From the IMG/VR virus record IMGVR_UViG_3300009174_000002, positions 51,517 to 115,516 of that record: a DNA stretch of 64,000 bases; one strand, given 5' to 3'. Shown in pieces: positions 39,875-46,603 of this stretch. The notes below the pieces were generated by a model. The model did no database searches and had not been told where the DNA came from. It was given only the letters and a program-made list of their open reading frames with translations. Positions within the stretch are counted from its first letter, which is position 1, and each line of letters starts with the position of its first letter. Origin of the DNA: a virus. The translations under genes and the position numbers were made by a program.

Positions 39875-41221
39875 TTATTTTAATTCATTCGGCAAAAATC
39901 CTAATTTCTTAATTATTTCTTCTATATTATATTGTATTTCAATTTCTGTATCTGGATCTACACATTTTCCACTTGTATTTTTACCATTAATTCCAATAAT
40001 CTCATTTAAACTAAACTCGTTAAAAATAGTTTCTGAAGGGGGGAATGAAAAAAGATTATTTACTTTTAATTGTTCAATATGATAATCTCCAGGTTCAAAT
40101 ATTCTATCTAAGTTTAAACTACCATCATATAAATTATCTAGTTTAATAATTTCTTCTCTATCCTCTTGAAAATTATTAATCTGTAAATATTTACTTTCCT
40201 TTAATAAATATTTTTCAAATAATTCTGCAATATTTAGTTTTCCTGTATCAATTTCAATAGTACCATCCTCTTTTACTACTAACTGTTTATTTATTAGTTT
40301 TGGTTTAATTTCTACTTTATTATTAGGATAAACTTTTTGAAACTTCTTTTTATATTCAAGTATATCGGATTTGAATAATTTAGTCTTATCATAAATTAAT
40401 TTAATAGTTTGTTGAGGATATATTACTTCTCCAATATCAGGTATATTTATAGTATCTAATACTTCATGTCTAATTATTGAATGTTCATTATCTATCTTTT
40501 TAACTTCTGGATGAAAATTATTATGCAGTTTATTCCAAGTATAAACTAAATAGGAACCATGAGGTTCCTCATTTTCTTTGGTTTGAATGAAACTGCCACA
40601 ATAGTTTATTTCATTATTTCTAAAATTTTGCTGCATGTGTATATCACCAGCGATTACAATATTGCATTTATCAAATTCTTCAATATCTATACCTTCCGTT
40701 AAAGTAAAACCATTATCCGCTTTACAACCTTTTATAGCTCCATGATATAAACCTATTGTATAATATTTTATTCGTTCTTCTTTATTAATAAATGGTGATC
40801 TTTGATTATCTAAACAACTCCATATAGCCCAATCTATTTTATTATCAAAATTATAAATTCCAGATTCATCAATATAAATAATTTCATTAGATAAATTTTC
40901 TATATCAATTGAATTTATTACTACCTCTAATAATCCTTTTCTTTCTTTATTTTGTAAATTTACATCATGATTTCCAGGAATTATTAAAACTTTTGTAAAA
41001 AGTGAACAATCAATTAAAAACTTTCTAACAATTTCAAATTGCTCGGATGAAACATTTAGTTTTGAATCAATAACATCACCTACTATTACAAGCCAAGTAG
41101 GGTTTTCTGAACATAATATTTTTATAAATTTATCAAAAAGTGTTATATGTTCATTAAAACGTTTTGATTTGAAGATGTGCAGATCGGAAATACTGATAAT
41201 TTTTATATCTTTCAAAGTCAT
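39875..41221 (-). CDS. gp47: gp47 (Mre11-like) nuclease fused to gp46 N-terminus and N-intein
   Basis: Residues 1-375 are an SbcD/Mre11 phosphoesterase: 'ISISDLHIFKSKRFNEH', 'LVIVGDVIDSK', 'LIIPGNHDVNLQ', 'LYHGAIKGC' and 'IVIAGDIHMQQ' are the metal-binding motifs. From about 378 the sequence becomes gp46: 'HIEQLKVNNLFSFPPSETIF' then IIGINGKNTSGK, the first half of the P-loop. Residue 420 (Cys) starts a 29-residue N-intein that ends the ORF. After trans-splicing the product would be a single 1115-residue gp47-gp46 protein, unlike T4, where they are separate. It overlaps the primase stop by 4 nt. Confidence 0.92.
   Translation of the reverse strand: MTLKDIKIISISDLHIFKSKRFNEHITLFDKFIKILCSENPTWLVIVGDVIDSKLNVSSEQFEIVRKFLIDCSLFTKVLIIPGNHDVNLQNKERKGLLEVVINSIDIENLSNEIIYIDESGIYNFDNKIDWAIWSCLDNQRSPFINKEERIKYYTIGLYHGAIKGCKADNGFTLTEGIDIEEFDKCNIVIAGDIHMQQNFRNNEINYCGSFIQTKENEEPHGSYLVYTWNKLHNNFHPEVKKIDNEHSIIRHEVLDTINIPDIGEVIYPQQTIKLIYDKTKLFKSDILEYKKKFQKVYPNNKVEIKPKLINKQLVVKEDGTIEIDTGKLNIAELFEKYLLKESKYLQINNFQEDREEIIKLDNLYDGSLNLDRIFEPGDYHIEQLKVNNLFSFPPSETIFNEFSLNEIIGINGKNTSGKCVDPDTEIEIQYNIEEIIKKLGFLPNELK
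39878..39964 (-). mobile_element. N-terminal half of split intein (29 residues)
   Basis: C-V-D-P-D-T-E-I-E-I-Q-Y..., with block A features (Cys1, then D-x-E), ending 'EEIIKKLGFLPNELK'. It follows the P-loop Lys directly. The very short N-half resembles the 25-residue AceL-TerL N-intein (C-V-Y-G-D-T...). Confidence 0.9.
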
Positions 41222-42138
41222 TTTCCTGTATTTATAATTAAAAATTTATAAAATAGATCTAAATATTTTCTTCTTAATCCTAACTTATCTTTACAATTAT
41301 ACTCATTCAAATCTTTATAATTTGATTTAAATAGGTGTATATTCTTTACACCATAGTTTCCTAAACTATGTAAATGTTTATTAATTAATTCATCTTCGAC
41401 TTCATCATCTAAAGCAAGTATAATATTTCTATCAAAACAAAATTCCAGTATTGCTTTATTAATATTAGTGTTTAGTAAAGGAATTGCGTTTATACCAGAA
41501 TAACAATCATATATACCTTCAGTCAAAGTAATAGGATATTCTGTATTAATAAACTGAAGGTAAGGAACAAAATTCATCCTTCCGTGATTTTTATACTTTT
41601 TAGTTGTTAAATTATGAGTAACAAAACCTTCTAAATATTTTCCTGTAATATCATATAAAGGGAATACTATATTATCAAATAATTTATGTTCTTTTGAATA
41701 TACATAACTAACTTTTCTTTCAATTAGAATATGCTCCTCAAGCTGCCTCTCTTTTAATAGATAATCTTTAACTTCATCTTTTAAATAAAAAGGAATTAAA
41801 TCTTCAGGTAATTCAATTTGATTTTCACTAATAGTATTTTCATTACTTTGTCTTCTATAACTATTTCCTTTTAATTCAGGAACTAATTGCCATAAATCTT
41901 TACTTCCATAATCTTTTAATAATCTACTTATATGCCCTGAATAATTACAGGACCAACAATGCATTAATAAATATCTATGTGAACTTTCATTAAGGTTAAT
42001 TTCTAAATTATATTTATTGCCACGATCACATTTGGGGCAGTTGTATTTTTCTTGGTAATAATTTTGTTTAGGTTGGCCTAGTGTCGGTTCTAAACATTCT
42101 CGAATTATATTTTTAATTTGAACCCTTGAGGTGTTCAT
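41218..42138 (-). CDS. DNA primase (zinc finger plus TOPRIM)
   Basis: The 306-residue protein has an N-terminal zinc motif 'YNCPKCDRGNKYNLEINL' followed by 'LLMHCWSCNYSGHISRLLKD' (C-x2-C...C-x2-C). The TOPRIM-type core shows 'ITLTEGIYDCYSG' (catalytic Glu) and 'IILALDDEVEDELINKHLHS' (D-D). It makes RNA primers for lagging strands, corresponding in role to T4 gp61. It is coupled to the resolvase upstream (26-nt overlap) and to gp47 downstream (4-nt overlap), placing it in a replication/recombination operon. No helicase domain is fused. Confidence 0.85.
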   Translation of the reverse strand: MNTSRVQIKNIIRECLEPTLGQPKQNYYQEKYNCPKCDRGNKYNLEINLNESSHRYLLMHCWSCNYSGHISRLLKDYGSKDLWQLVPELKGNSYRRQSNENTISENQIELPEDLIPFYLKDEVKDYLLKERQLEEHILIERKVSYVYSKEHKLFDNIVFPLYDITGKYLEGFVTHNLTTKKYKNHGRMNFVPYLQFINTEYPITLTEGIYDCYSGINAIPLLNTNINKAILEFCFDRNIILALDDEVEDELINKHLHSLGNYGVKNIHLFKSNYKDLNEYNCKDKLGLRRKYLDLFYKFLIINTGK

Positions 42139-42718
42139 ATTTATTTTTTAAAAAAGCCAGCCCTAGGACATAGGCATCCGACATATCCTTACATTCATCC
42201 AAATATATTTCTAAACCCTTCCTTGGACCTATTTTTATTGTTTTAGTAGGAAAAAACTTCTTATCAATTATCTCGATTACTTTTTCAAAAACATAATCCT
42301 TTTGTTTTTGTTTGGTTAATCTAGTTTCTTTGAAAATCTTTGGAAATACTAAACCTCTGGCTTTTAGTACATTAATTTCAGTAGGTTGAATATAAAACTT
42401 AAATTTCATGAGATATTGACAAATATAATTGAGTTGGGCTAAAACTAAAATATTATCTGCACTACTTCTTCCACCTTGAAACTTTTTTAATCTTTCTTCA
42501 ATTACAAAATGTCTAATTGAATAAGATTTAAATAGATTTTCAATATATTGTTCCAAAAGTCTGCCTTTGTTTAAAAGATCTTTTTCGCCTTCTTGATATT
42601 TGAAATAAAATAGACTTATTAGTTCTTCTGAATCTATATCGAAAATAGCTGTGCCTATGGTAGTTGAACTTAAATCAAAAGCTAATAAAAAATTTCCTGT
42701 CTTATATTCTCCATACAT
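42113..42718 (-). CDS. RuvC-like Holliday junction resolvase / RNase H-fold nuclease
   Basis: The 201-residue protein has the four acidic positions of RuvC-type nucleases: 'LLAFDLSSTTIGTAIFDIDS' (Asp in strand 1), 'IRHFVIEERLKKFQGG' (Glu), and 'DECKDMSDAYVLGLAFLKN' (D-x-x-D near the end). T4 uses the unrelated gp49 for this step, so this is a plausible replacement that would resolve branched DNA before packaging. A different RNase H-fold role is possible. It overlaps both neighbours. Confidence 0.8.
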   Translation of the reverse strand: MYGEYKTGNFLLAFDLSSTTIGTAIFDIDSEELISLFYFKYQEGEKDLLNKGRLLEQYIENLFKSYSIRHFVIEERLKKFQGGRSSADNILVLAQLNYICQYLMKFKFYIQPTEINVLKARGLVFPKIFKETRLTKQKQKDYVFEKVIEIIDKKFFPTKTIKIGPRKGLEIYLDECKDMSDAYVLGLAFLKNKYEHLKGSN

Positions 42719-42975
42719 TAAAAATCTTTAGTAGTATATGTTATAGTAGGCCAATAAGAAGGATTATAAGGTATATAGGGGAAAGTCCAGGGTTGATTAA
42801 TTGTTGGATAATGATTATGTATCTCTTTTAACAAAATCAAAGCCTCCTGTAAACTTATTTGTTTTTCATGTAAAAGTCTTTCTACTATTGATTCTTTGGT
42901 AGGAGTAATAGCATAATTAACGTTATATGAATTAAAATTTAAATTGTCTCCAGTAGTGGTAGTATGTGTATTCAT
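42718..42975 (-). CDS. Hypothetical protein, 85 aa
   Basis: Has a short helix 'ESIVERLLHEKQISLQEALI' flanked by a Thr/Asn-rich start and a Pro/Trp/Tyr-rich end ('NQPWTFPYIPYNPSYWPTIT'), suggesting an adaptor with an extended tail. Stop and start overlaps with both neighbours (ATGA upstream, shared base downstream) tie it to the replication operon. No family. Confidence 0.6.
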   Translation of the reverse strand: MNTHTTTTGDNLNFNSYNVNYAITPTKESIVERLLHEKQISLQEALILLKEIHNHYPTINQPWTFPYIPYNPSYWPTITYTTKDF

Positions 42976-43124
42976 TTATAAAATTTAAATTGATTTTTTA
43001 ATTGTAATTGATTTTTTATTTTTATTTGTTGTGAAGTGAGATTACAATTTATCTCTTTTAATTTTACGTTTTTTAATTTTTCTTCTAAAATAGCTTTTTC
43101 AGTTTTTTTCTTTCTTCTTTTCAT
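42972..43124 (-). CDS. Basic microprotein, 50 aa
   Basis: Reads MKRRKKKTEKAILEEKLKNV followed by a Lys/Asn/Gln-rich tail ending 'NQFKFYK'. Its ATG overlaps the RNase H stop (ATGA) and its stop overlaps the next ATG (ATGA), so it is inserted exactly between two genes with translational coupling on both sides. Probably a small nucleic-acid-binding or adaptor peptide; unknown. Confidence 0.6.
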   Translation of the reverse strand: MKRRKKKTEKAILEEKLKNVKLKEINCNLTSQQIKIKNQLQLKNQFKFYK

Positions 43125-43573
43125 GATAAGTTATTTTTAGGCTTACTTAAAGAATCCGCAAAAGTGTTATTTTCTCGTTTAATCCATTTTATACTAATAT
43201 TTTTAAATTTTTTTAACTTTTCTTTTGCTTGTTCAGCATAAGGTACATATGCGCCCTTTTTAATTCTATAAAATCCATTTAGTTGTTGTACTACTAACAT
43301 AGAATCACCTTGAATTACTATTTCTTCTTTTTCTAAACCTAATTCAAGTAATTTATTTAAAACCCATAATATTGCCTTATATTCTGCCATATTATTTGTA
43401 TTTGAAGGTCTTGCTTTTTCAGTATAAGAACATTGTTCAACTAAATATGTACCTCCCTCAAAAATTGCCGCACCAATTCCTAAATTGCCGCCGGGATTTC
43501 TTGGTTCACATGAACCATCAAATACACAATAATAAACCTTTTTCATTTTTTTAGTAATGTTTTTTGGTTTCAA
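43121..43573 (-). CDS. rnhA: Ribonuclease HI
   Basis: Type 1 RNase H of 150 residues: 'YYCVFDGSCEPRNPGGNLGI' (first catalytic Asp), 'NTNNMAEYKAILWVLNKLLE' (Glu), 'EEIVIQGDSMLVVQQLNGFY' (Asp) and 'WIKRENNTFADSLSKPK' (last Asp). Removes RNA primers. An internal Met (residue 10, 'MKKVYYCVFDGS') is a possible alternative start at 43546. It is the first gene of the minus-strand replication operon bordering the noncoding hub. Confidence 0.9.
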   Translation of the reverse strand: MKPKNITKKMKKVYYCVFDGSCEPRNPGGNLGIGAAIFEGGTYLVEQCSYTEKARPSNTNNMAEYKAILWVLNKLLELGLEKEEIVIQGDSMLVVQQLNGFYRIKKGAYVPYAEQAKEKLKKFKNISIKWIKRENNTFADSLSKPKNNLS

Positions 43574-44301
43574 ACATTAAAATAATAATTTTAGAACAAT
43601 AAATTAAATTTCTACTTCTTTTAGATATTTATTATATTAAATATATCATTCTAGACTTCATTTACTTTTTTATTTTTTAGATTTTTTTTACAATTAAAAA
43701 AAGGTTTTAAGTGATTTTATCCTGTCGTTATATGTTACTTAAATACGACTTAATAAAAAGTTCAGTAAATAAATCTAGTTCTTTTATTTGAAAGTTTGGA
43801 ATAACTTGAGGAACGAACATACTTTTGGCCAAAATTCCGCTCTGTCTTGAACGCTTTGACAACGGGAGACTTCAAAATATTAAAAATCTAAAATCTGGGT
43901 GAGGTATAGGCCCGCGGCTAAAAGATACTATATATAGAAACACAGTTAGTTCTATTGGAGGTAGTTATGATTTAGTTTACGATAGATAAAGACAAAGTAA
44001 CATTTTTCTTGTCTTTATAATTAAAATCAAAAAAATTCTTTGATATTAGTACTTTTTGTAAAATTTACAAGAAATTGTATATAAACTTATGTATTTATTT
44101 TATAGAATAGAATAGAATTTAATAAAATATTTACTAAATAAGTACTAGTATAGTTCGCTGAAGATTTTTTTGATGGAGATAAAAAGCGCCTTCTGTTTAA
44201 TTAAACTTAATTAGATGTCTGTTTAAAAAAATATTCTATTTTATGATAATTATTTTGATTTTATTTTAAATTTACTTAGTTTTACTAATAAAGATTAACT
44301 T
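43574..44301. other. 728-nt noncoding hub between divergent gene sets
   Basis: No ORF of useful size on either strand. It is AT-rich at both ends, with a GC-richer core at about 43805-43960 that stands out from the window. The core contains a perfect palindrome TTTTGGCCAAAA (43823-43834), 'TTGAACGCTTTGACAACGGG', and GGCCCGCGGC near 43910. It separates the leftward replication operon from rightward genes. It could hold a replication origin, divergent promoters or a structured RNA; the sequence alone does not decide. Confidence 0.6.
43986..44018 (+). terminator. Hairpin in noncoding hub (possible terminator of small RNA)
   Basis: 10-bp stem ATAAAGACAA / TTGTCTTTAT with a 13-nt loop containing a T-run. 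It lies downstream of the GC-richer core and could end a small RNA transcribed rightward from the core. The T-tail after the stem is poor. Confidence 0.35.
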
Positions 44302-44427
44302 ATGAATTCTTTTTTAAAGATTCTATTTTTACCAATATTAGTATTCTTTTTACCTATTATCATTTTATTCAATCTAGGTATTATTCCTTTTAATTTTATT
44401 CAAATCTTTATAAAATCAAAAAAATGA
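44302..44427 (+). CDS. Single-pass membrane microprotein, 41 aa
   Basis: Reads MNSFLKILFLPILVFFLPII then ILFNLGIIPFNFIQIFIKSKK: almost entirely hydrophobic with a basic end. Its stop overlaps the ATG of the next gene (ATGA). Likely inner-membrane peptide; role unknown. Confidence 0.6.
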   Translation: MNSFLKILFLPILVFFLPIIILFNLGIIPFNFIQIFIKSKK

Positions 44428-44840
44428 AGTTAGTATTTATAATATCAACTTTTATATTATTTTCAAATTGCGATATCAAAATTAAATATAATCAAGATAA
44501 GAAAATAGATTTACCGCCCGACTCACCCGCAACGGGAATCATTTCAAAACAAGATTATGAAAAAATCAAGAATAAAGTTGAAGATGTAATTAAAGATACT
44601 AAAAAGGAATTAGATAATGATTTAAAAAAAGATCCAGAAATAAAATGTGAAACAGAAGTAAAATATCTTAATGATCATTATGTATTAGAAATTTATGGTT
44701 GGAACCATAATGAAATTGTATATAGTGCTAGAATTTCAGGATCATTTGATGATATTAAAAATGCTAAATTAAAAGAAATTAAAAAATGTGAAGAAGTAAT
44801 TTATAGTAAGGCGGTACAAAAATTAAAAGAATTACAATAA
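44424..44840 (+). CDS. Putative lipoprotein, 138 aa
   Basis: Starts 'MKLVFIISTFILFSNCDIKI', a lipoprotein-type signal with Cys16; the residue before Cys is Asn, which is not ideal. The mature part has a helical linker ('YEKIKNKVEDVIKDTKKELD') and a beta/alpha domain ('DHYVLEIYGWNHNEIVYSAR'). It may sit in the host envelope and affect phage adsorption or lysis; inference only. Confidence 0.6.
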   Translation: MKLVFIISTFILFSNCDIKIKYNQDKKIDLPPDSPATGIISKQDYEKIKNKVEDVIKDTKKELDNDLKKDPEIKCETEVKYLNDHYVLEIYGWNHNEIVYSARISGSFDDIKNAKLKEIKKCEEVIYSKAVQKLKELQ

Positions 44841-44852
44841 GTAATTTAAAAA

Positions 44853-45155
44853 ATGAAGAATTCAAATTTAATAATTTCACTTAGTTTATTTAGCCTAGTT
44901 ATATCTATTTTAACAATGATAATGGCAACTTATGATTCTAAAATGGAAGGAAAAAGATTTCAAAATTATCTTCTAATTGAAAAATATTCAAATGAATTAA
45001 TTGAATTAAGATCTAATCCAGATAATATCAAATATGATACCGTTCAACATAAAGATTATGTAGTAATTATACCAGTAGATAAAAACCCTAGATCAATAGA
45101 TTTAGTATCGTTGGTAGATTCTTTATGCAAGGAGCAAATTAAACTTACAAAATGA
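44853..45155 (+). CDS. Membrane-anchored hypothetical protein, 100 aa
   Basis: An N-terminal transmembrane helix ('LIISLSLFSLVISILTMIMA') is followed by a charged domain with 'VQHKDYVVIIPVDKNPRSID'. The stop overlaps the next start by 4 nt. The arrangement (lipoprotein, then small membrane protein) resembles spanin-type lysis gene pairs, but size and order do not match well enough to call it. Confidence 0.55.
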   Translation: MKNSNLIISLSLFSLVISILTMIMATYDSKMEGKRFQNYLLIEKYSNELIELRSNPDNIKYDTVQHKDYVVIIPVDKNPRSIDLVSLVDSLCKEQIKLTK

Positions 45156-45352
45156 TAGTACAATATAAAATTCTACAAGATTATAATACTTTTTATTTAT
45201 CCATTGCCAAGGGAGAAATAGGAATGAATTTCAATGATGATAATTTATTTTATTTTAAAACCAGAGAAGGAAAAAAATATTTCTTCTCTAAAGGTATTAT
45301 AGATAGATATCCAAATTGGTTTGAATTAGTAGAAGAACAAAAACAAAATTAA
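45152..45352 (+). CDS. Hypothetical protein, 66 aa
   Basis: A small beta-rich protein ('FYLSIAKGEIGMNFNDDNLF', 'KYFFSKGIIDRYPNWFELVE') of the SH3-like small phage protein type. It is coupled to its neighbours; the queE start follows by 1 nt. Unknown role. Confidence 0.55.
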   Translation: MIVQYKILQDYNTFYLSIAKGEIGMNFNDDNLFYFKTREGKKYFFSKGIIDRYPNWFELVEEQKQN

Positions 45353-45353
45353 T

Positions 45354-46115
45354 ATGCCAAAAACATTAATAGAACAAAAGCCAGATTTTAGTAAAAAAGT
45401 AAAAGGTGGAAATAAGTTGGCAATCGCTGAATGGTTCTTGGATACTATCCAGGGAGAGGGTATTAATATAGGAACGCCTTCTTCTTTTATAAGATTACAG
45501 GGATGCACGCTTTCCTGTGTCTGGTGTGACACGTTGGATGTTTGGCCTTATGGAAATGAATATAGTTTTGAAGAGATGTTTAAATTAATTGAAGAATCAA
45601 ATCTACAAGCAAAATTATTATCAAATAATTATCATCTAATTTTAACAGGTGGTAGTCCATTAAAACAGCAAGTTCAGTTAGTAGAATTTATTGAGGAATT
45701 TAAAATTAGATATGGATTTAAACCTTATATTGAATTAGAAAATGAAGCAGTATTAATGCCCTCAAGAGATATTATTCCATTAATAGATTGTTGGAATAAT
45801 TCACCTAAATTGAATAATTCTGGTATGAAAGAAAGAGTTAGATATAAACCAGAAATTTTAAAATCAACCGCATCATTAAATAACTCTTGGTTTAAGTTTG
45901 TCATTCAAAACGAAAATGATTGGAATGAGATTAAAAAAGATTTTATTGATACAGATATTATAAATAGAGAACAAATTATTTTAATGCCTGAAGGACAAAC
46001 TCAAGATGAATTGTCTAAAACCAGAGAATTAGTAGCAGATATTGTAATAAGAGAACAAGTATTATTTACCGACCGACTTCACGTTACGATTTGGAATCGT
46101 AAAACAGGTGTCTAA
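45354..46115 (+). CDS. queE: 7-carboxy-7-deazaguanine synthase, radical SAM
   Basis: The 253-residue protein has 'EWFLDTIQGEGINIGTPSSF' (the QueE substrate/cofactor start, with TIQGEG) and a radical SAM cluster 'CTLSCVWCDT' (C-x3-C-x2-C), then 'LTGGSPLKQ' for SAM binding. QueE converts 6-carboxytetrahydropterin to 7-carboxy-7-deazaguanine, the precursor of queuosine and of 7-deazaguanine DNA bases. No QueC, QueD, FolE or DpdA is visible in this window. It may feed host tRNA or phage DNA modification, or act otherwise. Confidence 0.92.
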   Translation: MPKTLIEQKPDFSKKVKGGNKLAIAEWFLDTIQGEGINIGTPSSFIRLQGCTLSCVWCDTLDVWPYGNEYSFEEMFKLIEESNLQAKLLSNNYHLILTGGSPLKQQVQLVEFIEEFKIRYGFKPYIELENEAVLMPSRDIIPLIDCWNNSPKLNNSGMKERVRYKPEILKSTASLNNSWFKFVIQNENDWNEIKKDFIDTDIINREQIILMPEGQTQDELSKTRELVADIVIREQVLFTDRLHVTIWNRKTGV

Positions 46116-46145
46116 TATTTATTTAAATCTTATAAAAAAATTAAA

Positions 46146-46337
46146 ATGAGGAGTGGAAGTATAACTTATTTATTATTAGGATTATATGCAGTTATGATAA
46201 ATTGGTATTATAATCATAATGTTATAGATGTAATATTATCCTATATATTTTCGCCTTTTTATTTAATATATGCTGTATTGAATGGCAATCTTTCTCATGG
46301 AATGTGGTATGAAATACCTAATAGTTATTTTAGATAA
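46146..46337 (+). CDS. Small membrane protein, 63 aa
   Basis: Hydrophobic over most of its length: 'ITYLLLGLYAVMINWYYNH' and 'IDVILSYIFSPFYLIYAVLN' give two short membrane spans. It is directly adjacent to the next start. Function unknown. Confidence 0.55.
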   Translation: MRSGSITYLLLGLYAVMINWYYNHNVIDVILSYIFSPFYLIYAVLNGNLSHGMWYEIPNSYFR

Positions 46338-46568
46338 ATGAATTTAACAAAAGAAGGAAAGGAAGAAATATGGAAAGGTATAGAATGGAAATCTTATCCC
46401 GATAGACCTAAAGGAGGACAACAAGTAGGTATAGGGATTAGAGGGGTTACATTAAAACATCCAGAATTTTCTTTTGAAATTTCTATAGGTGAATTTAGAA
46501 GTCAAAGCCAAAATAAAGAAATGTGTCTAACTTTATTTGAATTATTTTTGGGTGAATTATTAAAATAA
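46338..46568 (+). CDS. Hypothetical protein, 76 aa
   Basis: Small soluble protein, 'MNLTKEGKEEIWKGIEWKSY', with 'TLKHPEFSFEISIGEFRSQS'. No family recognised. It begins at the base after the preceding stop. The sequence at its end blends into a late-type box for the fibre operon. Confidence 0.55.
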   Translation: MNLTKEGKEEIWKGIEWKSYPDRPKGGQQVGIGIRGVTLKHPEFSFEISIGEFRSQSQNKEMCLTLFELFLGELLK

Positions 46569-46572
46569 ATTC

Positions 46573-46581
46573 ATATTTAAG
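46573..46581 (+). promoter_or_regulatory. Late-promoter-like box ATATTTAAG (fibre operon)
   Basis: Plus strand CATATTTAAGTATTAAATC, ending 22 nt before the collagen-like gene. Same core and spacing as the minus-strand structural operons. Confidence 0.5.
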
Positions 46582-46603
46582 TATTAAATCATTTCAATTA
46601 TGA

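Noticed and set aside
44424-45155. Rz/Rz1-like spanin pair
   Set aside because: A lipoprotein and a membrane protein are adjacent, but neither the order, the overlap nor the lengths match known spanins, and no endolysin or holin is nearby.
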